Shown: positions 26,965 through 35,864, numbered from the stretch's first letter. The stretch is DNA of 41,902 bases from an uncultured Thermoleophilia bacterium (GCA_903927755.1 CAIYOD010000175.1:1-41902); one strand, 5' to 3'. Notes: a model not told the origin generated them from the letters alone. Translations and numbers: made by a program.

Positions 26965-28245
26965 ATGACCGGGCGACCGTTCGACGGGCCGGTGCGGCAT
27001 CTGTATGTGCATGTTCCGTTCTGCCGGATGCGCTGCGACTACTGCGACTTTGTCTCACGGGCGCTGGATGTGAGCGGTGGGCGGGCCGGGGCGGAGGCCG
27101 CCCGCCTGCTCGATGCGTACGTGGACGGCGTGGCCGCCGAATGGGAACGGGAGCGGGCGGCGCACGACGTGCGCCGCCTCCGCACGCTGTACCTCGGCGG
27201 CGGGACGCCGAGTCTGCTGCGGCCGGAGCGGCTCGAGCGGCTGCTCGAGCTCTTCCGGCCGTACCTCACGCCGCACGCCGAGGTCACCGTCGAGACCAAC
27301 CCGGAGGACGCCGACGACGAGTACGCATCGTGGGCCGCGGGCGCTCTCGTGAGCCCGGCGACCGGTGCGCCGCGGGGCGTGCGCGTCTCGCTGGGCGCGC
27401 AGAGCTTCTCGCCGGCGCTGCGCTCCGTGCTGGGCCGGACCGCGCAGGCGGACCCGGCGGAGGCGTTTCGCCGCCTGCGCGCCGCGGGGGTCGGGAACGC
27501 CGGGCTGGACCTGATCCACGGCATCCCTGGCCAGGACGCGGACCTGCTCGCCGCCGACATCGCCGCCGTCCTCAAGCTGCGCCCGGACCACGTCTCCTGG
27601 TACGAGCTCGACGTGGTGGAAGGGACGGCGCTCGCGACGCGCCTGGCCGCGTCCCGAGGCGCCGCGCGCCTCGCCGGGGGGGTGGGCCGTGTGACTGCGC
27701 TCGACTCCACGGCTGCGCTGGACCCGGCCGCCATGCCGGCCGACCCTGCGGACGACGTCCGTGCCACCGGCTACCGGCGCATCGTGGGCGAGCTCTCCCA
27801 CGCCGGCTACGACTGGTACGAGGTCAGCAACTTCGCCCTGCCGGGGCGGCGGGCGCGCCACAACGTGGCGTACTGGCGCGCTCGGCCCTACCTCGGTCTC
27901 GGACCGGGCGCCGTGAGCACCGTCGGCGCCCGCCGGTGGACGAACGCCGCCGATCCTGTCGTATGGGCGGCGGCGCTGAGCGCCGGCGAGGCGCCGCCGC
28001 GCACACCTGAGACGCTCGACCCGGAGACCCGCGCCCGCGAGCGCTTCCTCCTCGCGGCCCGCTGCGGCGAGCGCGTCCCGCTCGCCGAGGTGGCCGCCGT
28101 CGTCGATCAGGACGTCGCCGGCAGTCTCGCCGCCGCTGGATTGGTTTCCCTGCACAGTGGTACAATCCGCGTGACGCGAAAGGGGAGGCACGTGGCCGAC
28201 GAGGTGTGCGTGCGCCTGTTTCGCTCTCCGCATTTAAGGGGGTAG
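26965..28245 (+). CDS. hemW: Radical SAM heme chaperone HemW
   Basis: A 426-residue radical SAM protein. HVPFCRMRCDYCDF places the cluster cysteines at C20, C24 and C27, and the aromatic after the last is D-F as in HemW rather than the HemN coproporphyrinogen oxidase. GGGTPSLL and the E-T-N-P-E segment bind SAM. The fold continues to the C-terminal HemN_C domain. It delivers heme to membrane proteins. About 35 Ala/Asp-rich residues (roughly 230-265, between the barrel strands) look like an insertion. ATG 26965 is preferred over the in-frame GTG at 26935 because AAGGAG lies ten bases before it. hrcA begins two bases after the stop. Confidence 0.93.
   Translation: MTGRPFDGPVRHLYVHVPFCRMRCDYCDFVSRALDVSGGRAGAEAARLLDAYVDGVAAEWERERAAHDVRRLRTLYLGGGTPSLLRPERLERLLELFRPYLTPHAEVTVETNPEDADDEYASWAAGALVSPATGAPRGVRVSLGAQSFSPALRSVLGRTAQADPAEAFRRLRAAGVGNAGLDLIHGIPGQDADLLAADIAAVLKLRPDHVSWYELDVVEGTALATRLAASRGAARLAGGVGRVTALDSTAALDPAAMPADPADDVRATGYRRIVGELSHAGYDWYEVSNFALPGRRARHNVAYWRARPYLGLGPGAVSTVGARRWTNAADPVVWAAALSAGEAPPRTPETLDPETRARERFLLAARCGERVPLAEVAAVVDQDVAGSLAAAGLVSLHSGTIRVTRKGRHVADEVCVRLFRSPHLRG
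28158..28166 (+). promoter_or_regulatory. Candidate extended -10 promoter for hrcA inside the hemW 3' end
   Basis: TGGTACAAT is a nearly ideal extended -10, about 80 bases upstream of the hrcA TTG, within hemW coding sequence. It would let hrcA-dnaJ respond separately from hemW. I do not see a CIRCE operator (TTAGCACTC...GAGTGCTAA) around it. Confidence 0.45.
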
Positions 28246-28246
28246 A

Positions 28247-29269
28247 TTGCCGCTCACGGCTCGGCAAGAGCAGGTCCTGCGGACCGTCATAGAGGAATAC
28301 ATCGCGCTCGGCGCTCCGGTTGGGTCCAAGCACCTCAGCGAGGGGCACGACTTCGGCGTGGCCGCGTCGACCATCCGTAACGACCTCGCCGACCTCGAGG
28401 ACATGGGCATGCTGGCGCACCCGCACACCTCCGCGGGCAGGGTGCCGACCGACGCCGGCTACCGCCACTACGTCGACGTCGTCGTCTCCGAGCGCCGTGG
28501 CACGGCCCCGCCGGCCATCCTCCTAGAGCGGGACCGCGCTGCAAGCGAGATCGACGACGCGCTGCGCGAGACCGCCGAGGCGCTGTCTCGCGTCACCGAG
28601 TTGCTGGCCGTGGTCTCGGCGCCGGCGGTCACGACCTCGACGCTGCGCCATATCGAGATCCTCCTGCTGCAGCCTCGGCTCGTCATGGTGGTGCTGATCA
28701 CGACGTCGGGGCAGGTCACGAAGCGCGTCTTCTCCTTCGCCGACCCCATCGACGAGGGTCTCGCCGAGTTCGCCCGCGTGTATCTCAACGAGCGCCTCGT
28801 CGGCTCTCAGCTGGGGACTCGCCGGGTTGCCGGCGTGTTCGAGAGCCTGGACCTGCGCCTCAAGGAGCGCGGCTTCCTCGACACGCTCCGCCCGGCCTTC
28901 GAGACGCCCGGGCCCGGCGACATCGAGGGCCTGCACCTCGGTGGCCAGTCGCGCCTCCTGGACAACCTGAGCCGCGCCGGCGCCGGGCATCTCAACGAGG
29001 TGCTGCAGATGCTGGAGGAGCGGTACAACCTGCTCGAGTTGATGGCGGGCGCCCTGCGCGAGGACGGCATGTACCTGCGCATCGGCCACGAGATGACGCC
29101 GCCCTCTCTGCAGGAGTGCTCGCTGGTGGCAGCCAACTACGGCGTCGCCAACCGCAGCCTGGGCACGGTCAGCGTTATCGGACCTACCCGCATGGACTAC
29201 CAGCGCGTGATCGCGACCGTGCGTGCCACGGCCGACGGCCTCAGCGCCTATCTCGAAGATATCTGGTGA
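28247..29269 (+). CDS. hrcA: Heat-inducible transcription repressor HrcA
   Basis: A 340-residue HrcA repressor. The N-terminal winged helix begins LTARQEQVLRTVIEEYIALG and continues VAASTIRNDLADLEDMGML, the recognition-helix region. The GAF-like domain and the conserved C-terminal GPTRMDYQRVIATV segment follow. HrcA normally represses heat-shock chaperones through CIRCE elements and needs GroEL. TTG 28247 is chosen because AGGGGG lies about six bases upstream and the protein starts at the canonical position. dnaJ starts 22 bases after the stop; dnaK and grpE are not adjacent here. No CIRCE was found in the window, so its targets lie elsewhere or use a diverged site. Confidence 0.95.
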   Translation: MPLTARQEQVLRTVIEEYIALGAPVGSKHLSEGHDFGVAASTIRNDLADLEDMGMLAHPHTSAGRVPTDAGYRHYVDVVVSERRGTAPPAILLERDRAASEIDDALRETAEALSRVTELLAVVSAPAVTTSTLRHIEILLLQPRLVMVVLITTSGQVTKRVFSFADPIDEGLAEFARVYLNERLVGSQLGTRRVAGVFESLDLRLKERGFLDTLRPAFETPGPGDIEGLHLGGQSRLLDNLSRAGAGHLNEVLQMLEERYNLLELMAGALREDGMYLRIGHEMTPPSLQECSLVAANYGVANRSLGTVSVIGPTRMDYQRVIATVRATADGLSAYLEDIW

Positions 29270-29291
29270 CCACCTCCGACTGGGGCGACCA

Positions 29292-30443
29292 TTGAAGCGT
29301 GACTACTACGACGTGCTCGGCGTGCGCCGCGACGCCGACGCCGGCGAGATCAAGAAGGCCTTCCGCAAGCTGGCGCGCGAGTGCCACCCCGATGTGAACC
29401 AGGAGGATCCGGAGGCCGAGGCGCAGTTCAAGGAGGCGGCGGAGGCCTACGAAGTACTCTCCGACGCCGACACGCGCGCCGCCTACGACCACTACGGCTT
29501 CGACGGCCTGCGCGGCCGCCAGATGACCGATTTCGAGCACGTCGGCTTCGGCGACCTCTTCAACATCTTCTTCGGCGGCGGCATGTTCGACTCCGTGCTG
29601 CGCGACGCCGGCGGGATGTGGGGCGCGGCGGGAGGCGGCAGCGCGCCCGCGCCGCGCGGCGACGACGTCGAGTCGCGTCTCGATCTTACCTTCGCCGAGG
29701 CGGTCTTCGGGGTGACCAAGGACGTCGAGGTCACGGCGGACGCGGGGTGCGAGACGTGCGCCGGCAGCGGCGCCAAGGCCGGCACCGGTCGCGAGCAGTG
29801 CCCGCAGTGCCACGGGAGCGGGCGCATGCGCGAGGTCTCCAGCATGGGCGGGTTCGGGCAGTTCATCCGCACGAGCACCTGCAACGTGTGTCGCGGCCAG
29901 GGCACCATCGTCAAAGAACCGTGCGAGACGTGCCTGGGCACGGGCCGCCAGCGGCAGACGCGGACCGTCCCCGTCGACGTGCCGGCCGGTATCTCCGACG
30001 GGCAGCGGCTCCGCCTGGCCGGCGAGGGCGGAGCCGGCGCCCGCGGCGGCAGGCCCGGCGATCTGTACGTCTCGATCGTCGTGGAACCGCACGAGGACTT
30101 CATGCGCGACGGCGACGATCTGATCTACCGTCTCGACATCACCATGGTCGAGGCCGCCCTCGGCACCACCACCTACGTACCCGCGCTGGACGGCGACATC
30201 GAGGTGCAACTCAAGGCCGGCACGCAACCCGGAGAGGTCAAGTCGTACCGCAGCCGCGGCGTGCCGGTCCTGCAGGGCTACGGCCGCGGCGACCTCAAGG
30301 TCGTCATCAACGTTCTCGTCCCGCGCAAGCTTACGGACGACCAGCGCGAGTTGCTCGAGCAGTTCGCCGAGCAGAGCGGCGAGTCGACGTACGAGGCCGA
30401 CCAGAGCTTCCTCGACAAGGTCCGCGCCGTCTTCCGTCAGTGA
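29292..30443 (+). CDS. dnaJ: Molecular chaperone DnaJ
   Basis: A 383-residue type I DnaJ. The J domain starts KRDYYDVLGVRRDAD, with HPD at residues 32-34 needed to stimulate DnaK. A Gly/Phe-rich part (FFGGGMFD) follows, then the zinc domain (residues 153-218) with four CxxCxGxG-like repeats: CETCAGSG, CPQCHGSG, CNVCRGQG and CETCLGTG. C-terminal substrate-binding domains complete it. It passes unfolded proteins to DnaK. TTG 29292 follows a GGGG, and the longer frame upstream overlaps hrcA. The stop overlaps the prmA start as GTGA, suggesting coupled translation. Confidence 0.96.
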   Translation: MKRDYYDVLGVRRDADAGEIKKAFRKLARECHPDVNQEDPEAEAQFKEAAEAYEVLSDADTRAAYDHYGFDGLRGRQMTDFEHVGFGDLFNIFFGGGMFDSVLRDAGGMWGAAGGGSAPAPRGDDVESRLDLTFAEAVFGVTKDVEVTADAGCETCAGSGAKAGTGREQCPQCHGSGRMREVSSMGGFGQFIRTSTCNVCRGQGTIVKEPCETCLGTGRQRQTRTVPVDVPAGISDGQRLRLAGEGGAGARGGRPGDLYVSIVVEPHEDFMRDGDDLIYRLDITMVEAALGTTTYVPALDGDIEVQLKAGTQPGEVKSYRSRGVPVLQGYGRGDLKVVINVLVPRKLTDDQRELLEQFAEQSGESTYEADQSFLDKVRAVFRQ

Positions 30444-31453
30444 GCCGCCCCCGGTACACGCGCTACGCCCTGTGGCTGGGGCCGCCGATGGGCGCGCAGC
30501 CGTCGGTCGCCAAGGCCCTGCCCGTCCGCCCCGACCCCGATGACGACTGGTCGGGCACGGCCGCCTACCGGAGGGGCCCCGACGCGCAGGCGCTCGAGTA
30601 CGCCGAGCCGGATGCCGTGGCGGCGATCCTCGCCCTGCAGCCCGCCGGCTGGCAGGAGGAGGACGGCGGCCACACGCTCGTCTTCTGGCTCGAGGAAGGG
30701 GCAGAGACCGACGCCGGGATCGGCGCCGCCCTCAAGCGTCTCGGCGGCTTCGGCCGCCTCGAGGTCGAGCGCGAGCCGCCCGGCTGGGAGGACGCCTGGC
30801 GGCGCTTTCACAAGCCTCACGTGATCGGGCGGCTCTCCGTGCGCCCGCCCTGGTATCCGGCCCGCGACGACCTCCTCGACATCGCGGTCGAGGCCGGCCT
30901 CGCCTTCGGCACCGGCGGGCACTCCAGCACGCGCCAGTGCCTGGAGTTCATCCAGACCCTGAAGCCGGGCTCGCTCCTGGACCTGGGCTCGGGTTCGGGG
31001 GTGGTGTCCTTCGCCGCCCTGCGGCTCGGGTTCGCGCCGGTGACCGGTATCGACATCGATCCCGTCGCCGTCCATGCCGCGGTCGGCAACGCCGCCATGA
31101 ACGGGTTGGCGCCGACGTTCCTCGTGGGTGACGCGACGGATCCCGCGTATCCGCTGCCCGGCGCGCAGGTGGTCGTGGCCAACATCGCGCTGCGGCCCAT
31201 CCTGCGCCTGGCGGAGCGTTGGCGCACGGCTGCATCGGGCGCCGCCGATGCACCGCCGCCCGCCGATGCCGCGATGCCGCCCGCCGGCGCCGCGATGCCG
31301 CCCGCCGGGGCCGCGCCACCCGTCGAATTGCTGTTGTCCGGGTTGCTCGTCGAGCAGGCGGACGAGGCCATCGCGGCGTTCCCGGCCTTCTCGGAGACAG
31401 CCCGCACCGACGACGGAACCTGGCTGACGCTGCACCTCACGAGGCGAGTGTGA
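30440..31453 (+). CDS. prmA: Ribosomal protein L11 methyltransferase PrmA
   Basis: A 337-residue PrmA homologue. GLAFGTGGHSSTRQCLE is the family signature (F-G-T-G-x-H-x-T/S-T), and LLDLGSGSGVVSFAA, with D181 to G187, binds SAM; VVANIALRPILRL is the catalytic N-I/P-x loop. It trimethylates ribosomal protein L11. Residues about 264-293 are an unusual Ala/Pro/Met insert made from near-identical 21-base units, placed before the final strand PVELLLSGLL; PrmA proteins are usually about 290-320 residues. GTG 30440 overlaps the dnaJ stop by four bases. The next gene overlaps its end by four. The N-terminal third is poorly conserved, so a later start such as 30489 is possible. Confidence 0.9.
   Translation: MSRPRYTRYALWLGPPMGAQPSVAKALPVRPDPDDDWSGTAAYRRGPDAQALEYAEPDAVAAILALQPAGWQEEDGGHTLVFWLEEGAETDAGIGAALKRLGGFGRLEVEREPPGWEDAWRRFHKPHVIGRLSVRPPWYPARDDLLDIAVEAGLAFGTGGHSSTRQCLEFIQTLKPGSLLDLGSGSGVVSFAALRLGFAPVTGIDIDPVAVHAAVGNAAMNGLAPTFLVGDATDPAYPLPGAQVVVANIALRPILRLAERWRTAASGAADAPPPADAAMPPAGAAMPPAGAAPPVELLLSGLLVEQADEAIAAFPAFSETARTDDGTWLTLHLTRRV
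31240..31320 (+). repeat. Low-complexity tandem repeat inside prmA
   Basis: Two nearly identical 21-base units (GCGATGCCGCCCGCCGG plus a four-base spacer) follow related GCCGATGC units and encode Ala-Ala-Met-Pro-Pro-Ala-Gly repeats. The array stays in frame. It probably arose by slippage in a surface loop of the enzyme. Confidence 0.75.
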
Positions 31454-32826
31454 CCAGGGTCGCCGCCGGCTTCGTCGGCTGCAAGGTGAGCCAGGCCGAC
31501 GGGGAGGAGGCCCTCGCCGGGCTTGCGGCCGCCGGCCTGCAGCCGGTGACGACGCGGGAGGCCGCGGACGTCGTCGTCGTACACACCTGCTGCGTCACGG
31601 CGGAGGCCGAGCGCAAGTCGCGCCGGCTCGTCCGGCGCGCGGCCTCGGCCGGCAAGCGCGTCGTCGTGGCCGGGTGCGCCGCGGCGCTGCGCCCGGAGCA
31701 GTTCGAGGGCGCGGGCGTGATGGTGGCTGCCCGCCCGGACTGGGTGGCGCTGGGCGCGGAGTTGAGGCGAGAGGATCCGTGCGGCCGCGTCGCCGGCAGG
31801 GAGGGTGTCGTCGTTGCATCTGGCATCACCGGTGGCGTCGTGGATGACGCCACCCATGACGCCACCCATGATGCCATCCCGCGCACGACACCCGTCTCTC
31901 CAGTCCCGAGCAGCGCCGACCCTGGCGCAACGGTGGCAGACGCGGCGTCGCGCGCCACGCCGGGCGCACGCACGCGGCTCGTGCTGAAGGTCCAGGATGG
32001 CTGCGCCGGCGTCTGCACGTACTGCGTCGTGCGGCTCGTGCGCGGGGAGCCGCGCGGCCTGCCGCTGGAGGAAGTTCTGGCCGCTGCGCGCGCGGGTCTG
32101 GCGCGCGGCTGCGGCGAAGTCGTGCTCAGCGGGATCGACCTGGGGGCGTGGCGCGACGGCGGCGCGCGCCTGACCGACCTGGTCGCCGCGGTCGCGGCGC
32201 TCGAGGGGCTGAAGCGCGTGCGCCTCTCGTCGGTCGAGCCGAGCCATGTCGACGGCGCCCTCCTCGAACTGCTCTCGCACCCGCGCGTCGCGCGCCACCT
32301 GCATGTGCCGGTGCAGTCCGCGGACGACGGCGTCCTGCGGGCGATGCAGCGCCCCTACACGTTCGCCCGCTATCTCAGCGCCGTCGAGGGCCTGCGACGC
32401 GTGCCCGGGGGAGCTATGCTCAGCACCGACGTGATCGTCGGCTATCCCACCGAGGACGAGGCGGCGTTCGCGCGCACGCTGGAGGCGCTGCAGAGCGGCC
32501 TGTTCGGGCGCGCGCACGTGTTCGCGTACTCGGCGCGGCCGGGGACGGCGGCAGCGGACCTGCCGTCTCTGCCGGCCGCCGTCGTGAAGGAGCGCATGGG
32601 GCGCGCGCTCGCGGCCGCCGAGGCGGCCGCGCTGACCGCGCGCCGCGCCACGCTCGGCCGCGAAGCGGAGGTCCTGGTCGAGGAGCGGCGCGACGGGCTC
32701 TGGAGGGGGTACAGTTCGGAGTACGTCCGCTATTCGCTGCGCGGCGACGCGAGGCGCGGCGAGTTGATCCTCGCCGTCGCGGACGAAGTCAACGGCGACG
32801 GCGTGCGTGGAAGCGTCAAGGAGTGA
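31450..32826 (+). CDS. mtaB: tRNA t6A37 methylthiotransferase MtaB
   Basis: A 458-residue MiaB-family radical SAM enzyme that adds a methylthio group to t6A at position 37 of ANN-decoding tRNAs. The N-terminal UPF0004 domain has GCKVSQADGE and HTCCVTAEAERKSRR, supplying the cysteines for the second iron-sulfur cluster. The radical SAM motif CAGVCTYC has C185, C189 and C192. SSVEPSHVD and the PVQSADDGVLRAM segments match the family. About 45 residues before the radical SAM domain (from GVVVASGIT, with repeats of DATH) are an Ala/Thr/Pro-rich insertion not usual for MtaB. The GTG start overlaps the prmA stop; hinT follows after four bases. Confidence 0.92.
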   Translation: MTRVAAGFVGCKVSQADGEEALAGLAAAGLQPVTTREAADVVVVHTCCVTAEAERKSRRLVRRAASAGKRVVVAGCAAALRPEQFEGAGVMVAARPDWVALGAELRREDPCGRVAGREGVVVASGITGGVVDDATHDATHDAIPRTTPVSPVPSSADPGATVADAASRATPGARTRLVLKVQDGCAGVCTYCVVRLVRGEPRGLPLEEVLAAARAGLARGCGEVVLSGIDLGAWRDGGARLTDLVAAVAALEGLKRVRLSSVEPSHVDGALLELLSHPRVARHLHVPVQSADDGVLRAMQRPYTFARYLSAVEGLRRVPGGAMLSTDVIVGYPTEDEAAFARTLEALQSGLFGRAHVFAYSARPGTAAADLPSLPAAVVKERMGRALAAAEAAALTARRATLGREAEVLVEERRDGLWRGYSSEYVRYSLRGDARRGELILAVADEVNGDGVRGSVKE

Positions 32827-32830
32827 AGGC

Positions 32831-33172
32831 ATGAGCGAGTGCATCTTCTGCAGGATCTCCGCCGGAGACGTCCCGGCGGACGTGGTGGCCCAGGACGAAG
32901 ACTTCGTCGCGTTCCGCGACGCGCGCCCGCTCGCGCCGGTGCACCTGCTCGTCATCCCGCGCTCGCACGTCGCGTCGCTTGACGAGGCGGAGGAGCTGAG
33001 CGCCGAGGCTTCCGCTCGTGCGCTCGCCTTCCTCGCCGCCACGGCCCGCTCCGCCGGCGTGGCGGAGACCGGGTACCGAGTCATCACGAACACGGGTCCC
33101 GACGCCGGCCAGGAGGTCATGCACCTGCACTGGCACGTCATCGGCGGGACCCGGCTGGGAGGCATGGCATGA
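32831..33172 (+). CDS. hinT: HIT family nucleotide-binding hydrolase (HinT)
   Basis: A 113-residue HinT-like protein of standard size. CIFCRISAGDVPADVV is the typical N-terminus and HLHWHVIGG supplies the histidine triad (H98, H100, H102), with H102 the probable nucleophile. It hydrolyses AMP-lysine and other adenosine phosphoramidates. Interestingly it acts on AMP conjugates in a genome with a Fic AMP-transferase, but HinT is universal, so no link is claimed. The ATG follows a GAAGG. The stop overlaps the yqeY start as ATGA. Confidence 0.95.
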   Translation: MSECIFCRISAGDVPADVVAQDEDFVAFRDARPLAPVHLLVIPRSHVASLDEAEELSAEASARALAFLAATARSAGVAETGYRVITNTGPDAGQEVMHLHWHVIGGTRLGGMA

Positions 33173-33627
33173 GAGAGCTCGGCGCGATCGAACAGCGCAT
33201 CAACGACGACGGCATCGCCGCGCTCAAGGCCGGCGACAAGCGGCGCCGCCAGGCCTGCAGCTCCTTCGTCGCGGCACTCAAGAAGGAGCGCATCGACAGC
33301 CGCAAGGAGCCCACGGAGGCCGACGAGCTCACGGTGCTCAAGCGCGAGCGTAAGCGGCGCGCCGAGGCGATCGAGCTGTACGACCAGGCCGGCCGAGAGG
33401 ACCTGGCCGACCAGGAGCGGTACGAGGAGGAGCTCCTCAAGAGCTACATGCCGGAGGAGCTCACGGACGCCGAGCTCGAGGAACTCGTGGACGAAGCGGT
33501 CGCGGCCACCGATGCCGTCACGCCCAAGGACATGGGCAAGGTGATGGGCTGGCTCAAGCCCAAGGTAGCCGGCCGCGCCGACGGCAAGAAGCTCAGCGAC
33601 CTCGTCCGCGGGCGCCTGGGAGGCTGA
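33169..33627 (+). CDS. yqeY: GatB/YqeY domain-containing protein
   Basis: A 152-residue YqeY-type protein. KAGDKRRRQACSSFVAALKK at the start and MGKVMGWLKPKVAGRADGKK at the end are the conserved N- and C-terminal features of YqeY, homologous to the tail of the GatB amidotransferase subunit. The helical tail binds RNA in GatB; for YqeY no firm function is known. Position between hinT and phoH is its usual context in Firmicutes-like gene orders. The ATG overlaps the preceding stop by four bases. Confidence 0.93.
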   Translation: MRELGAIEQRINDDGIAALKAGDKRRRQACSSFVAALKKERIDSRKEPTEADELTVLKRERKRRAEAIELYDQAGREDLADQERYEEELLKSYMPEELTDAELEELVDEAVAATDAVTPKDMGKVMGWLKPKVAGRADGKKLSDLVRGRLGG

Positions 33628-33629
33628 CG

Positions 33630-34649
33630 GTGACGCCGGTGTCGCGCACGGTCATCGATCTGGACAGCAACAGCGAGGCTCTGACGCTCGCCGGGGAGCA
33701 CGACGCGCATCTCAAGATCCTCGAGCAGCGACTCGACTGCAGGCTCACGCTGCGCGGCAACGTGCTGATCCTCGAGGGCGAGACGGACGCCGTGGAGAAG
33801 GCGCGCGCCGCCATCGAGGAGCTCCTCACGGTCATCCACGGCGGGAGGCCGCTCAACCCCGGCATCGTCGAGTCGCTCATGGACATCGCGATCAACTCGT
33901 CGGGCAAGCCTTCGGAGGTGTACGGCGACGTCGTCTGGACGCACCGCGGTCGCCAGGTGGGCCCGCGGACCGTGAACCAGAAGCTGTACGTGGACGCCAT
34001 CCGCACCAACACGATCACGTTCGGCATCGGCCCCGCGGGTACCGGCAAGACGTACCTGGCGACGGCTATGGCCGTGGCCGCGTTCTTCGGCAAGCAGGTG
34101 GGGCGCATCATTCTGACGCGCCCGGCGGTGGAGGCGGGGGAGAGTCTCGGCTTCCTGCCCGGCACGGTCAGCGAGAAGGTCGACCCGTACTTCCGGCCGC
34201 TGTTCGACGCCCTGTACGACATGATCGACGGGGAGAAGCTCGCCACTCTCATCGAGAAAGGCGAGATCGAGGTCGCGCCGCTGGCGTTCATGCGCGGTCG
34301 GACTCTCAACGACTCGTTCATCATCCTCGACGAGGCGCAGAACACCTCGCCCGAGCAGATGAAGATGTTCCTCACGCGCCTCGGCTTCGGCAGCAAGATG
34401 GTCGTCACCGGCGACGTCACCCAGATCGACCTGCCGCACAGCCGGACCTCGGGGCTCGTCACCGTGCCCGAGGTCCTCCAGGAGATCGACGACATCAGCA
34501 TCGTGCACTTCGACGGGCACGACGTGGTCCGTCACAAGCTCGTCCAGCGCATCGTCAACGCCTACAAGGAGCACGACGACGAGGTGGGCGCGGCGCGGGC
34601 GCGGCGCTCCAACCCGTCCGGTCCGCGCCGCGAAGGGCCGGGCTCGTGA
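33630..34649 (+). CDS. phoH: PhoH-like ATPase
   Basis: A 339-residue PhoH-family P-loop protein. The N-terminal 80 residues have a KH-like/R3H-like RNA-binding pattern. The ATPase domain has GPAGTGKT at residues 134-141, [13 protein letters not shown] with D234 and E235, and [12 protein letters not shown]. It resembles superfamily 1 helicases and is usually coexpressed with ybeY in RNA metabolism. The GTG at 33630 has GGGAGG about six bases upstream. The stop overlaps ybeY as GTGA. The HDIG phosphodiesterase (yqfF) that separates these genes in many Firmicutes is absent. Confidence 0.95.
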   Translation: MTPVSRTVIDLDSNSEALTLAGEHDAHLKILEQRLDCRLTLRGNVLILEGETDAVEKARAAIEELLTVIHGGRPLNPGIVESLMDIAINSSGKPSEVYGDVVWTHRGRQVGPRTVNQKLYVDAIRTNTITFGIGPAGTGKTYLATAMAVAAFFGKQVGRIILTRPAVEAGESLGFLPGTVSEKVDPYFRPLFDALYDMIDGEKLATLIEKGEIEVAPLAFMRGRTLNDSFIILDEAQNTSPEQMKMFLTRLGFGSKMVVTGDVTQIDLPHSRTSGLVTVPEVLQEIDDISIVHFDGHDVVRHKLVQRIVNAYKEHDDEVGAARARRSNPSGPRREGPGS

Positions 34650-35161
34650 ACGTCGTCGAGGTGGTCAATGGGACGCGTGCGGCGATCGACGAAGAGCTCG
34701 TCGCCCGCCTCGTCGCCAAGGTGCTCGACGAGGAGGGCGTGACCGGCGCCGAGGTGGCCGTGACCTTCGTCGGCGAGCGGCGCATCCGAGAGCTCAACCG
34801 TGAGCACCGGGGCAAGGACGAGGTCACCGACGTGCTGAGCTTCCCTCTCGAGGACTGGGAGGCCGGCGCGGGTGCTTCGCCGGCGCCCGACCTGGGCGAA
34901 GTGGCCGAGGCGGTCATCGCCGGCACGGCCGGACCGCCCCTGCTGCTCGGCGACATCGTGATCTGCGCGCGGCGCGCCATCTCGCAGGCGCGCGGCGACG
35001 ACCTTCCGCCGTCGCTCGAGATGGCGGTCCTGCTGGCGCACGGGACGCTGCACCTGCTCGGCTACGACCACGAGGTCGACGCCGGCCAGATGGCGCTCCG
35101 CCAGGCCGAGGTGCTGGAGCTGGTCGACTGGGAGGGCCTCGTTGGCGCGCCGCCGCGGTAA
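34646..35161 (+). CDS. ybeY: Endoribonuclease YbeY, rRNA maturation factor
   Basis: A 171-residue YbeY metalloprotein. HGTLHLLGYDH gives the zinc ligands H132, H136 and H142, and REHRGKDEVTDVLSFPLED is the other conserved stretch (N-x-x-x-R-x-K-x-x-T-D-V-L-S-F-P). It processes the 3' end of 16S rNA and supports ribosome quality control. A roughly 15-residue insertion (AGAGASPAPDLG) follows the conserved phenylalanine-proline. The GTG start overlaps phoH by four bases, and the last 20 bases overlap the next gene in another frame. Confidence 0.94.
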   Translation: MNVVEVVNGTRAAIDEELVARLVAKVLDEEGVTGAEVAVTFVGERRIRELNREHRGKDEVTDVLSFPLEDWEAGAGASPAPDLGEVAEAVIAGTAGPPLLLGDIVICARRAISQARGDDLPPSLEMAVLLAHGTLHLLGYDHEVDAGQMALRQAEVLELVDWEGLVGAPPR

Positions 35162-35864
35162 CCTGCTCACCAGCTTCAACTACGCCTTCGACGGCGTCGT
35201 CCACTCGCTCCGTACGGAGCGCAACATGTGGATCCACTTCGCCATCGCGGCGCTCGTCCTGGTCGCGGCGCTGTTCTTCGCACTCACCCGCCTGGAGGTC
35301 GTTGCGCTGCTGGTCGCCATCTCGTTCGTGCTCATCACCGAGATGTTCAACACCGCGATCGAGCACGTCGTCGACCTGGTCACCGACGAGGACGATCCGC
35401 GCGCCCGCATCGCCAAGGACGTCTCCGCCGGCGCCGTGCTCATCGCCGCCGTGAACGCGATCGCGGTCGCGTACCTGGTCTTCTACGACAAGATCACGAG
35501 TGTGCCGTACACGATCCTCAGCAAGCTGCGCGGGTCGCCGATCGACGTCACCGTCATTGCGCTGTTCATCGTCATCCTCGCGGCCATCGCCCTGAAGGCG
35601 CTCACGCATCGGGGCACCGCGTTCCACGGCGGCCTGCCGTCGGTGCACGCGGCCGTCGCCTTCGCCGCTTGGGTCGCGGTCACGTTCGTCGCCGCCGGGA
35701 CCACGTTCGCGCTGCCGATCTCGGCGATCACGCTGTTCCTCGCCCTGCTGGTGGCGCAGAGCCGCGTGCAGGCGAAGATCCACACGCTCACGGAGGTGGC
35801 GGTGGGCGCGGCGCTCGGCATCGCCATCACCGCGCTGCTGTTCCGGATCTGGTACCCGCTGTGA
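35142..35864 (+). CDS. Diacylglycerol/undecaprenol kinase fused to a PAP2-like phosphatase
   Basis: A 240-residue two-domain membrane protein. Residues 1-115 are DgkA: NLLTSFNYAFDGVVHSLRTE, three helices, and ITEMFNTAIEHVVDLVTDE with the kinase E/N residues. Residues about 120-240 are PAP2-like: LPSVHAAVAFAAWV (P-S-x-H) and SRVQAKIHTLTEVAVGA (S-R-x5-H), with the last acidic residue E rather than D. The fusion could phosphorylate a lipid alcohol and remove phosphate from lipid phosphates or pyrophosphates, both part of undecaprenyl recycling. TTG 35142 overlaps ybeY by 20 bases; the protein start MARRRGNLLTSFNYAF is typical of DgkA. The cdd start overlaps its stop as GTGA. Confidence 0.87.
   Translation: MARRRGNLLTSFNYAFDGVVHSLRTERNMWIHFAIAALVLVAALFFALTRLEVVALLVAISFVLITEMFNTAIEHVVDLVTDEDDPRARIAKDVSAGAVLIAAVNAIAVAYLVFYDKITSVPYTILSKLRGSPIDVTVIALFIVILAAIALKALTHRGTAFHGGLPSVHAAVAFAAWVAVTFVAAGTTFALPISAITLFLALLVAQSRVQAKIHTLTEVAVGAALGIAITALLFRIWYPL

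Noticed and set aside
28100-28300. CIRCE element before hrcA
   Set aside because: No TTAGCACTC-like inverted repeat was found in or near this interval.
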